Shown: positions 36,654 to 47,996 of the stretch, in pieces
How positions within the stretch are numbered: position 1 is the first letter of the stretch
How the letters are laid out: every line of letters starts with the position of its first letter
DNA from: Mercenaria mercenaria
Taxonomy: Eukaryota > Mollusca > Bivalvia > Venerida > Veneridae
Direction of reading: 5' to 3'
DNA: 64,000 bases
NCBI RefSeq assembly: GCF_021730395.1
Contig: NC_069373.1
Coordinates: 44,482,501 to 44,546,500, forward strand
Notes under the pieces: model-generated
What the model saw: only the letters and a program-made list of their open reading frames with translations
Told to the model about the DNA's origin: nothing
The model's database searches: none
Made by a program: the position numbers and the translations under genes

Positions 36654-38114
36654 TTGTTGGGAGTAAATTTTACAACAGCCTTAGAAGAGATTGTACAATT
36701 GAATTTTGGCCCAAAAATTGAAGAAATTAAAACTCTATTGACAATTTGGTCTAAAAGGATATTAACTCCTATTGGAAAAAATGTAGTTTTGAAAACATTA
36801 GCACTACCAAAAATTAATCATCTTTTTGCTAGTCTTCCTACCCCCTCACGTGATATAATAAAAGAAATAGAAAATATGTTCTTTAAGTTCTTGTGAAATA
36901 ATAACCCAGATAAGGTTAAACGAGATACAGTAAAACAAGACTTTAAAGGGGGAGGCTTAAGAGTAATTGATGTTGAAAAGTTCATAATGGCCATGAAATG
37001 TTCATGGTTTAGAAGGTATTTGACCAGTAACTCCTCTTATTATGATTTAGTTAGTAGCATGTATTCATGGATTCATTCTATTGAAAAATATGGCACACAT
37101 TTTTTACAAAAGAAATTTTCAGAAGTTAAAAATCTATTTTGGAAAGGTGTTTTCTCAGGAATACACCAATTGCTTTTTGTAAAGACCCAAGCAAATTGGG
37201 AAGATTTTCTTTCAGAACCCTTTTTTAATAGTCATAAATTTCATATAGGCAGAAAGCCTTTCTGTTTCAGAAATTTTATTTGTAAAGGTGTCTTTTTAGT
37301 AAATGACTTAGGTAAAGATGGAAATCTGCTATCATTTGATTTGTTTCAAGAAATATATGAAATAGAAGGAAACAATTTCTTGTTATATAATAATATTGTA
37401 TTGGCAATCCGAGCTTACTTACAAACCTTGCATGTTTCACATAAGGCGAAGAAGGAAAACTTTCCATTACAACCCCTTTTGTCTAAAGTTATTCTTAAAC
37501 AAAAACAGGGATGTAGGTTTATGTACGACTCACTTGTGGTAACAAAACACAAACCGATATCTCAGCAAAAATGGATAAATGAGATAAATATGGTTAACTT
37601 TGATTGGCAAAAGATGTATAGTCTACCTTTTAAAGTTACAACAGATCCAAAACAGATCCAAAACTACAGTGGTTACAGTACAGAATCAATCTCAGAATCT
37701 TAGGAACTAGTCATCTTTGTTTCAAAATGGGTATTGTACATGATAACCAATGCTCCTTGAGCTTCAGAAGCTATTTTACATCTGTTTTACGAATGTCCAT
37801 TTATAACCACATTCTGGTTAAATGTTAGAAATTGGATTCAAAATAAGTGTTCATCAATTACATTAGGTGCAAACTGGACACATACTGATATTTTATTTGG
37901 TAACAGACTGTTTCCAGATGTACTTAACCTTGTCCTTATCTCATGTAAATCATATATTTATTCATGTAAAATGAAAAATGCTTTGCCAAACCTGGAAGGA
38001 CTGAAAAAGTGTATTAAATACTTATTTAAAGTAAATAAATACAATGCAGTTAAAACTCTTAAGTTACAAAATTTCGAAAGTCAATGGAGACATTTCCTCC
38101 CGTTGATAGATTAG
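36654..38114 (+). pseudogene. LINE ORF2 C-terminal region (broken)
   Basis: Continues after the inserted element: IWSKRILTPIGKNVVLKTLA is the usual post-RT segment. Then come a long low-conservation region (36987-37703) and the knuckle-like HLFYECPF with TFWLNV. At least two frame changes or stops occur (near 36895 and 37700). Confidence 0.8.
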
Positions 38115-39040
38115 AAATTCTTTGAAAAGACATTACTGTGGTTACTATTATACCAGATTTATATAAATGCTCATTTTTTTCTACCTTTTATGCGCTTATA
38201 TCAAACGGTTGAAAGTTAAAGCGCATCTATATTGTTTGTATCAGTTTAAAAATAGGTTGCCCACTCCCTCCAAATAAACATCCGGTCACACAAATAGAAG
38301 ACTCACGCGCTAAACCCCCTTGCCTTTCTATTTTCTTTTCCTTTCTATTTTTTTTTTCTTGGTGTTTTTTTTTTCTCCTGGAGTACTCCTATTGTATTGT
38401 GTTCAAGATATTTCAGTATCAGCTAACAACTTTGTCTTACAAACTAGATTCTGTTACCTTTTGCTGTTTTTATTTCTCTCTCTTTAACTCGTGAATAGTT
38501 TTATTGTCTTAAACAAACTGAAGATACTGATATTCACTGTACTTTATAACCTGACCACTGGCAAAATATTTTTTCTTAATACATAAGTCTTAGAATGGGT
38601 TAAGTGAGTTAGAAAAGGCATGATTAAATTGTTATTAAGAATAAGAAATATTACTATAAGGATAATTTAAAATTTTAAAGAATAAAGTCTTATATTAATT
38701 TTTTAGATTTTTAACACAGCCCTACAAAGGGAAACAACTTAGTCAGAAAGTATGTGTCATTAATAACAGCTTTTATTTCCCTTCAGTTATCTTGTTCTGT
38801 CTAAAAGTAGGAATATCTATAATATTAAATGATATCTTTGCTGACAATAGAATATTCACGACTGTTGTTGTTGTTATTCACTGACTCTGTCACTATGTAT
38901 TATGTGCAGTTACCTGTTTGTAATTTCAACATATCATGCTATTGATCTACTGAAAGATTCATGCTATATTATGTGAACATGTAAAAGGAGTTTCTCTGGA
39001 AATAAAATATAAATTACAAAAAAAATCTAGATACGATTCG

Positions 39041-39919
39041 TGTTGCTAGTTAGCTTAAAAGCGAATATGGCCAGAGTATTCCGATTATCTTACGACAGAA
39101 ATGCTACTTGAATGCTGTTTGAATAAGTATTTTGTGTATGGTATATGATGTGTACCATAACTAGTGCATTGTTCGCTTAATATTATTTGAGCATTTAATA
39201 CAATCTCCCTTTATTAAAAGAGAATACGACAGTTTGTACATTTTGCATAGTACAATAGTATGAATAGTTTGTGTAACTATATTTAGAGGTCATTTTAAGA
39301 TTACTTCTTACAATGAAACCAAAATGAGGTTATTTTTTTTAAATACCACATATATGTACATTAATTAGAAAACTGTTGATGACACTGAAGTCTTACTTCC
39401 CCTACTCCATAAAACTGTTACCATTCATTGCACACACGTTTAGATAACATTTTTTCGGTCTCTTGATTACCATGTCTGAAGAATTGTCAAATCTTGACAT
39501 CAACCGGCCTCTTTTTAATATAGTAAGTGATAAAATATTTCTGTTGCAAACGCATGTATCTGAGATTCGGTCAAAATATATGTACACTGATATGACTTTG
39601 ACATTTGTGTTTTACTAATTTTGGTTTATATAATCAGACATCTTACAGCTTAGTAAATATTTCACAGCTGTCTTTCATATGATCATAGCTACCGCACCGT
39701 GCATTTTTGTTTTACCATAGATGGGTGTAGATTATATCATTTTGATTTATACCATTGTAAATTAACCACAAAAGTATTGTCATTTCACGAACCAGGCACG
39801 CCAGTAAAGAAATGTAAGAAGTCTCGGCACTGTACCTCACAAAACAAAATTTAAAACCCTCACTTTTTGCAATAAGCTAGATGTGTACAAACATTAAATA
39901 CAATTTACGGTATTTAAAA
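39041..39919. other. AT-rich spacer, nothing recognised
   Basis: No supported gene or repeat. Confidence 0.35.
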
Positions 39920-41405
39920 CAAGAGGGCCATGAAGGCCCTATATCGCTAACCAGAGTTTGTCTGGCTTACTGGTCTAGTTTTTTACCCCACATGAGCCAG
40001 TTTCAAATTTAACCTAAAGATCATCAAGACAAACATTCTGACCAAGTTTCATAAAGACTGAGTCACAACTATTGCCTTTAGTGTGTTCACAAACTTTTCA
40101 GTTGACTTGACCATGTGACCTAGTTTTTTACCCTACATGAGCCAGTTTCAATTTTAACCTAGAGATCATCAACACAAACATTCTGACCAAGTTTCATAAA
40201 GACTGAGTCACAACTGTTGCCTTTAGAGTGTTCACAAACTTTTCCGTTGACTTGACCAAGTTTCAAAAATATTGGGTCACAACTGTGACCTCTAGAGTGT
40301 TCACAAGCATTTCCTTTGATCTGGCCTACTGACAAAGTTTTTAACCCATCATAACCCAAATTCAAACTTGACTTCGAGAGCATCAAGGCATACATTCTGA
40401 CAAAGTTTCATAAATATTGGATACCAACTGTGACCTCTAGAGTGTTCACAAGCTTTTCCTTTGATCTGGCCTACTGACCTAGTTTTTGACTCGACTTGAC
40501 CCACATTCGAACTTGACTTTGACATTATCAAGATAAACATTCTGACCAAATTTCATAAAGATTGGATAACAACTGTGGCCTCTAAAGTGTTCACAAGTTT
40601 TTCGTTTGATCTGACCTACTGACAGCTTTCGACCCCCTATAACACAGATTTAAATTTGACCAGGAGATCATCAAGACGTACATTCTGACCAAAAATCATA
40701 AAGATTGGATCACAACTGTGATCTCTAGTGTTCACAAGCTTTTCCTTTGATTTGACTTTGTGACCTAGTTTTTGACCCCACATGACCCAGATTAAACTTG
40801 ACCTATAGATTATCAAGACTAACATTCTGACTTATTCTCACGAGTTTCAATTTAAATTGTGGTCTCTAGAGTGTTGACAAGATTTTCATTTGATCTGTTC
40901 TAGTGACCTAGTTTTTGACCCAACATAACTCAAACTTGACCTAGAAATTATTAAGACAAACATTCTGACCCAGTTTCATAAAGAGTGAGTCACAATTGTG
41001 GCCTCTAAAGTGCTTACAAGCTTCTCCTTTGATTTGACCGGATGTCATAGTTATTAATCCCATATGACCCAGATTCGAACTTGACCTAGAAATCATCAAG
41101 ACTAACATTCTAACCAAGTTTCATAAAGATTGGGTTACAAATATGGCATCTAGAATGTTCACAAGCTTTTCCTTTGATCTAACCTACTGACCTAGTTTTT
41201 GACTCCACATGACTCAGTTTCAAAACTGACCTAGAGATCATCAATACTAGCATTCTGACCAAGTTTCATAAAGACTGGGTCACAAATATGGCCTCTTGAG
41301 TATTCATAAGACAAATGTTGACGGACGACGGACGCCGACGGACGCCGGACAATGACCGGCCACAATAGCTCAGCTTGAGCACTTCGTGCTCTGCTGAACT
41401 AAAAA
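39920..41405 (+). repeat. 145-bp repeat element E1, complete with both ends
   Basis: Starts CAAGAGGGCCATGAAGGCCC. About nine units follow of a roughly 145-bp core (TGACCTAGTTTTTGACCCC ... GACCAAGTTTCATAAAGATT ... TCTAGAGTGTTCACAAGC). It ends with an ACGACGGACGCC-rich stretch and GAGCACTTCGTGCTCTG plus GAACTAAAAA. The opening CACCAGAG-type word and the closing CTCTGGTGAG of sister copies form an inverted pair. Minus-strand ORFs over the array are by-products. Confidence 0.85.
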
Positions 41406-41747
41406 TGATTAGTATAAGAAAGTTAAGAAACCGTATATATTCATTCTTTTCAAATACCTACAAATGGCAACTTTCATACTATCACAAGTTTTTATGTTAT
41501 ATAACTATAGTGTACATGCGTTTATCTCTGCAATCAAAATTGTTGACGATACGTATGCTTGTAAACGATTGTACCAAAGAAAGTCATTCAATGAAAAGAA
41601 AAACAATGTACAGTACTAAAAGCAATTGTAGCCTGGAAAATTCAAAGCTGGTCTCACCATGAATATAAAAAACAAGCACATGTATTCTCCGATGGTTTGC
41701 TCTAACTAATTTTTTCTCTTTACTTTAAAATGTAACAGTTCAAATTT

Positions 41748-43228
41748 TTCATCTGACCTAGATTTATACCCCACATGAGCCAGTTTTGAATTTAACGTAG
41801 AGATCATCAAGACAAACATCATGACCAAGTTTCATACAGATTGAGTCACAACTGTAGCCTTTAGAATGTTCACAGACTTTTCCTTTGATTTGCCATGTGA
41901 CCTTGTTTTTGAGGCTAAATGACCCAGATTAAAATTTGACCTAGAGATCATCAAGACAAACATTCTGACCAAGTTTCATAAAGATTGAGTCACAACTGTG
42001 GCCTATAGAGTGTTCTGGCCTTCTTGCCTATTTTTTGACCCCGCTTGACCCAGTTTCGTACTTGACCTAAAGATTTTTAAGGCGAACATTCTGACCAAGT
42101 TTCATAAAGATTGGATCGCAAATTTGGCGTCTAGAGTGTTCATAAGCTTTTCGTTTGATCTGGCCTACTGACCTAATTTATAACCCCACATCACTCAAAT
42201 TCAAACTTGCCCTAGAGATCACCAACACAAATATTCTGACCGAATTTAATAAAGATTGATTGAAAACATTGGCCTCTAGAGTGTTCACAAGCTTTTCCTT
42301 TGATCTGGCCTACTGAACTAGTTTTGAACCCAACAAAACCCAGATTCAAACTTAGCCAAGAAATCAAGATAAACACTCTGGCCAAATTTCATAAAGGTCG
42401 GGTTACAACTGTGGTCTCTAGAGTGTTCACAACCTTTTCCTCTGATTTGACTGGGTGACCTAGATTTTGACCCCACAAGACCTAGATTCGACCTTGACCT
42501 ATAGATAATCAAGGCGAACATTTTGACCAACTCTAATGAGATTCAAACTTGAATTGTGGACTCTAGATTGTTGAAAATATATTCCTTTGATCTGGCCTAT
42601 TGTCATAGTCTTTGACCTAATATGACCCAGTTTCAAACTTGACCAAGAGATCATCAAGACAAACATTCTGACCAAGTTTCATAAAGATTGGGTCACAAAT
42701 GTGGTCTTTAGAGTGTTCACAAGTTTTTCTATTGATCTGGCTTACTGACCTAATTTTTGAAACAACATGACTTGGTTTCAACTTTATCCTGGAGATCATC
42801 AAGATGAACATTCTGACCAAGTTTCATAATGATTGGATCACAAATGTAGCCTCTGGAGTGTTAACAATCTTTTCCGTTGATCTGGTCTACTGACCTTCTT
42901 TTTGACCCCACATAGCCCAGTTTAAAACTTGACCTAAACATTATCAAGACAAAAATTCTGACCAAGTTTCATAAAGATTGAGTGATAAATGTGGCCTCTA
43001 GAGATTTCACAAGCTTTTCCTTTGATCTGGCCTACTGACCAAGTGTTTAACACACATAGTCATGTAGTTTAAAACTTGTCCTAAAGATCATCAAGACTAA
43101 CATTCTGACCAAGTTTCATAAAGATTGGTCACAAATGTGGCCTCTAGATTGTTCACAAGCTTTCACTTTGATCTGGCCTACTGACCTAGTTTTCGAACCC
43201 GCATGACCCAGTTTAAACCTTGACCTAA
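41748..43228 (+). repeat. 145-bp repeat element E2, left part (no opening end)
   Basis: About ten core units in the same orientation as E1. The CAAGAGGGCC opening is absent. The array is cut by the element at 43229 and resumes at 44437. Confidence 0.85.
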
Positions 43229-44436
43229 GGCCACACCAAACTGATTACCTGTTCGTCGGATTTCCCGCACCAATTTGACGGGAAATGAAAAAACATATTT
43301 TAATTTTTTTTGACCGCCCGCACCTGGCATAATCTTTGCGCTTTTTCGAAATCAGTAGGAACGAAAAACAAAAAGAGGAAATTCCGAAGTTTAAACGCCC
43401 CCTTCTTGTAATTTATCGGAACATCGGAAGAACATGTTCTGTGACACAGCCACCGATTCGACTACGTAGTCTCCCTACCGCACAGAATCGAGACTTTCCC
43501 CGGTAGTATCAGTTTATTCGATTAAATTTTTGTAATATTCATCATTAAACAATCGGGCGTAACAAAAAAGCAGCCCCCTATGTCTTTTTGGTTTATGCTG
43601 AGATGACGAACGGCAAGTATTTCCAGCAACAGATGTTGAGATTTCCCCGAGCTGCAGTTTTACAGAGTTGTTTAGGGTTGCTGCGCTGTACAATAAGATG
43701 AATCCTTCCGCAGATACATTCGTATAAAACCCGCCAAGGGCATGTGTGTTTTTCAAACGCAGGTTTCTGTTTTTGACTTCTGTTGATTCTTTATTTGGTT
43801 TGAGTGATAAGAAAGATGATACATGACAATACATCAATTCTAGACATTTGCTTATATGTCACTCAAAAGTGTCAACATTTGTTTTTGTTTACTTTGTATA
43901 GTTTTGTATAGTCAAACCCTCAAAGTGCTTGATTTCCATTTGATTTCTGACAGTAAAACCCAGTCTGCTGACTTAGCACCGAATAGTACCACCTCAGATA
44001 ACACTCTTCGAGTTCTTTGAGTGCTGTGTGATCTGCATTTGTAATAGATACATGCTGTCCAGCTCTACAAGGGTTAAGAGGTCTATCGTCACGAGCAGAG
44101 AAATTTTTATGTGATATGGGATAAATGAGACATTTCAGAATAATAATAGCGCTGATATATTTTTTACCTTTTATTGTATGTATCACACATTATACATTCA
44201 ATACTCCAAAGACAATGCTGTCTGAATGTTACGTCACACACATTTTTTGCCGGCTTATGAATATTTGGTGTTAAACATTACACGAGCAATTATTTACTCC
44301 TTTTTTTTTGTTTTAATTTCATCGCTCTTCGCTCGCTTCAATAAATGATGATTTGAAAAAAATTTTTTTTTTCGCAGGCTCGCCCCAAGTATTTTTGAAA
44401 AAAATCCGAAAAACAAGACCTCAATTTGGTGTGGCC
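43229..44436. mobile_element. Harbinger-like non-autonomous element in E2 (1208 bp)
   Basis: Ends GGCCACACCAAACTGA and TCAATTTGGTGTGGCC are inverted repeats. The 3-bp duplication TAA (43226-43228 and 44437-44439) and a restored GACCTAAAAATCATC target fit the PIF/Harbinger pattern. Two minus-strand ORFs inside (43514-43837, 107 codons; 43920-44186, 88 codons) match no transposase I know and could be captured host sequence or chance. Confidence 0.75.
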
Positions 44437-45216
44437 TAAAAATCATCAAGACTAACATTCTGACAAAGTTTCATAAAGACTGGGTCACAAATGTGGCCTC
44501 CATAGAGTGTTCACAAGCTTTTTCTTTGATCTGGCCTACTGACCTAGTTTTTTACCCCACGTGACCTAGTTTCAAACTTGACCTAAAGATCATCAAGGTA
44601 AACATTCTGACGAAGTTTAATAAAAATTGAGTCACAAATGTGGCCTATAGAGTATTCAAAACATTTTCCTTCGATCTGGGCTACTGACCTAGTTTTTGAC
44701 CCCACATAATCTACTTTCAATCTTGACCTAAAAATTATCAAGACGAACATTCTTACCAAGTTTCATAAAGATTGGGTCACAAATGTGGCCTCTATAGAGT
44801 GTTCTAAAGCTTTTCCTCTGACCTAGCCTACTGACCTAATCTTTGACCCCAAATAACCTATTTTCAAACTTGACCTAGAAATTATCATGATAAACCTTCT
44901 TACCAAGTTTCATAAAGATTTGGTTACAACTATGGCCTATAGAGTGTTCACAAGCTTTTCTTTTGATCTGGCCTACTGACCTAGATTTTGACTCCACATT
45001 ATACAGTTTCCAATCTGACCTAGAGATCATCAAGACTAACATTCTGTCCAAGTTTCATAAAGATTGGGTCACAAATGTCACAAATGTGGCCTCTAGAGTG
45101 TTCACAAGGCAAATGTTGACGCACAACGCACGACGCACGACGCACGACGGATGCTGGACAATGACCGGTCACAATAGCTCAACTTGAGCACTCTGTGCTC
45201 TGGTGAGCTAAAAAGT
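44437..45216 (+). repeat. 145-bp repeat element E2, right part and closing end
   Basis: About four and a half core units follow. Then come the CGCACGACGCACGACG stretch and the closing GAGCACTCTGTGCTCTGGTG with AGCTAAAAA. Confidence 0.85.
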
Positions 45217-45937
45217 AAAAGTTGACTTAAAAATCCTCTTTTAATGCTTGATTTTTGAAACCGAAATTTTGAATTTTGAAATCGATTTTGATATGCAACT
45301 TACAAAACAAACTATGCTGACAACTCGGAGCCGATAGAGCAATAGACCAAGAAGTCAATATTTTGGAATTGACAATGCTTGACTTGCTTCTTTGTTTCAA
45401 TGACAAAAAAGTCAAATCATAATAAACGGACGGCAAAAAAATCTTTCTTTAAAACTGCAGCTTGGTCATATTTTGAACAAGAGAACGCGAAAAAAATTTT
45501 CTAAACTATTTTCAAAAATAAGAAATTAGAAATTGAATCTGCGCTAACGTTGCCTTTGCAATTTTTTTTGTCAACTAGACAACGTTTTGTGGTAAACTAC
45601 CGTTCTGTGCTCCCAGGACAATCATTTTGACTGGAAAAAATAGTGAAAAACAACTAATTCTCATGTTTTTCTATAATACACAATCTGACAGTAACTTGAG
45701 TGATGAAATATAGCAGTAATATTTACAGGTCACTCCCTTTAAAATACAACTTATACAGTGTTGGAATGATGTGTTTTTGTTCTAACCCATAACGTCGGCA
45801 AGTTTGTAATAATTATAACAGGTTATAAAAAAGCCACTAACCTGATCCATTTCCGCTCGAAACCTTTTAGCTTCTGTAGTGAAATATTGTTACGTAAAAT
45901 CATTACCAGTTTTTGTTAAGGGAACGGCAAACAACTC
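45217..45937. other. Spacer, nothing recognised
   Basis: No supported gene or repeat. Confidence 0.35.
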
Positions 45938-47320
45938 CACTCGAGACATATCTTATTTCAGGGCTATATTGATAACACATTGATAAGAAACGAAGATCAA
46001 CTTAATATGTAATAAATGTAAGAGGTTACAAAGTAATAACAAGAAGGCCATGATGAACCTATATCGATCACCAGAGTTGATCTAGCCTACTGACCGAGTT
46101 TTCAATCCCACATGAGTCAGTTTCAAACTTGACCTAGAGATCATCAAGACAAACAAATTGACCAATTTCTGACCAAGTTTCATAAAGGTACACGGCTAAG
46201 TCACAACTGTGGCCTCTAGAGTGTTGATAAGTTTTTCCTTTAATTTGAACGGGTGATTCAGTTTTTGACCCCACACGACCCAGATTAAAACTTGACCAAG
46301 AGGTCATTAAGACAAACATTCTGTCCTATTCTCATGAGTTTCAAACTTAAATTGTGGTCTCTGAAGGGTTAATATTTTACTTTGAACTGGCCTAGTGACC
46401 TAGTTTTTGACCCTACATAATTTAGTTCCAAACTTAACCTAGACATTATTAAGACAAACATATTCTAACCAAGTTTCATAAAGATTAGGTCAGAAGTGTG
46501 GCCTCTAGAGCGTTAACAAGCTTTCCCTTTAATTTGCCTGGGTGACCTAGTTTCAAACTCAAACGTGACCTGGAGATCTTCAAGACAAACACTAAAATTG
46601 TGGTCTCTAGAGTGATAACAAAATGTTCCTTTGATCTGGTCTAGTGCCTTGTTTGTGACCCCATATAACCCAGTGTCGAAACTGATCTAGAGATCATCAA
46701 GACAAACATTCTCACCAAGTTTCATAAAAATGTGTCAAAACTGAATCCTTCAGAGTGTTCACAACTTTCATAAAGATTAGGTCACAAGTGTGGCCTCTAT
46801 AGCCTCTACTCGAGACATATCTTATTTCAGGGCTATATTGATAACACATTGATAAGAAACGAAGATCAACGTAATATGTTATAAATGTAAGAGGTTACAA
46901 AGAAATAACAAGAAGGCCGTGATGGCCCTATATCGATCACCTAGCCTACTGACCGAGTTTTCAATCCCACATGAGTCAGTTTCAAACTGTCTGGCATACT
47001 GCCTTAGTTTTTAATCCCTCATAACCCAGTTTCAAACATAACCTTGAAATCATCAAGGCAAACATTTTAACAAAGTTTCATAATCTTTTAATCTAGCCTA
47101 CTGATTTAGTTTTTGAGCCCACATGATCCAGTTTCAAACTTGACCTAGAAATCATCAAGACAAACATTCTAACCAAGTTTCATAAATATTGGTCATAACA
47201 GTTGCCTCTAATGTTCACAAGGCAAATGTTGACGCACGACGAACGACGCACGCCGGATAATGACCGGTCACAATAGCTCACCCTGAGCACTTCGTGCTCT
47301 GATGAGCTAAAAAATAAATG
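45938..47320 (+). repeat. 145-bp repeat element E3, internally duplicated
   Basis: Flank plus opening end at 45938-46120 (CTCGAGACATATCTTATTTC ... AACAAGAAGGCC) recur at 46806-46985, so the left flank and element start were tandemly duplicated (offset about 866 bp). Core units run 46075-46800 and 46940-47215. The closing GAGCACTTCGTGCTCTGATG is at about 47285-47304. Confidence 0.8.
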
Positions 47321-47826
47321 GTAAGTACATGTGCAAATTCAATTCAGTTTGTATACTTATTGTTTCTCATCCCCCGTGCAAGCGAGTGTACCACGTTTTC
47401 TGGGTGTCTTATAATTATTTGCTATTAGTTTAACCTGTGAAAACATTACATCCTTTGTACATGTATATAGACTTTTATTTTGTCAGTTTCCAATCCGGCT
47501 CATTAAATTATAGAGATCGAATCTGTGTAGCAGAAATATGTCAAATTACAATTATAGTACAGCATATTATATAATGCAGACATTTTATTTCAGAAAGTAA
47601 AGTAAAGAAAAAATTATTTGGTGTCGATCACAATACAGTAAAACCTATGCATGTAACTGTACCTTTTGTTAGGGTATACTGAATCCTTGTTGTTTCTGTT
47701 GTTTCATCGTTTCTGTACAATTAACGGAAATTGGCCAACTGTAGTTAGATAACAATCTTATTCATTCCTATTTCTGCTTTGCTTGTAAGTATGAATAAAC
47801 AAAATATATAGCGTGTTACATATAAC
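47321..47826. other. Spacer / 3' region of the sulfotransferase gene
   Basis: No repeat seen. It should include the 3' UTR of the minus-strand gene, but no clean AATAAA close to the stop was identified. Confidence 0.35.
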
Positions 47827-47996
47827 CTAGTAATGTATATGTGGCAGCATTGTTTCAAGCTGTTGGTTAAAAGTCTGGTAGAATTCTTGTAACAGTTTCC
47901 TTGTCTTTGATAGCATCCGTTTACTGTTTCTGTTCCGTTCATTTGTATAATACCGGCTGCTGTAAGTGTCTTGTAGCTGTTTCGTTGATGGTACAG
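47827..47996 (-). CDS. Sulfotransferase exon 7 (C-terminus and stop)
   Basis: Acceptor TTTTCCACAG ends at 47997. The exon encodes TVPSTKQLQ through MLSKTRKLLQEFYQTFNQQL to HIHY and TAG, residues 426 (split)-481. The EFY...FN..L pattern is the conserved end of this sulfotransferase family. Confidence 0.88.

Larger units (their letters stand above)
33756..39022 (+). mobile_element. 5'-truncated LINE (L1/Tx1-like), interrupted by a TTAA element
   Basis: About 3.8 kb of LINE sequence ending in a short A-run, bounded by an 18-bp exact target duplication. It begins inside the ORF2 linker (SRAKWILEGEKPSNYF), so the endonuclease is missing. RT motifs follow: NWRPISLLN, GFLKGRFIGDN, VDFETAFDSV (catalytic Asp), GCRQGDPLSPYLF and QYADDT (catalytic Asp pair). 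Then come the thumb/connection region and a C-terminal ASEAILHLFYECPF zinc-knuckle remnant, with a stop at 38112-38114. Reading frames 33833-34111, 34236-34619, 34632-34973, 34967-35197, 36654-36896, 36987-37703 and about 37767-38114 are separated by frameshifts and stops, so it is inactive. The 3' UTR is about 0.9 kb. The clade call rests on motif style. Confidence 0.9.

Noticed and set aside
40159-42820. Minus-strand ORFs of 62-78 codons with repeated GQIKGKACEHSRGHSCDPIF phrases
   Set aside because: They are frames of the 145-bp repeat, broken in most units, with no sign of a gene.
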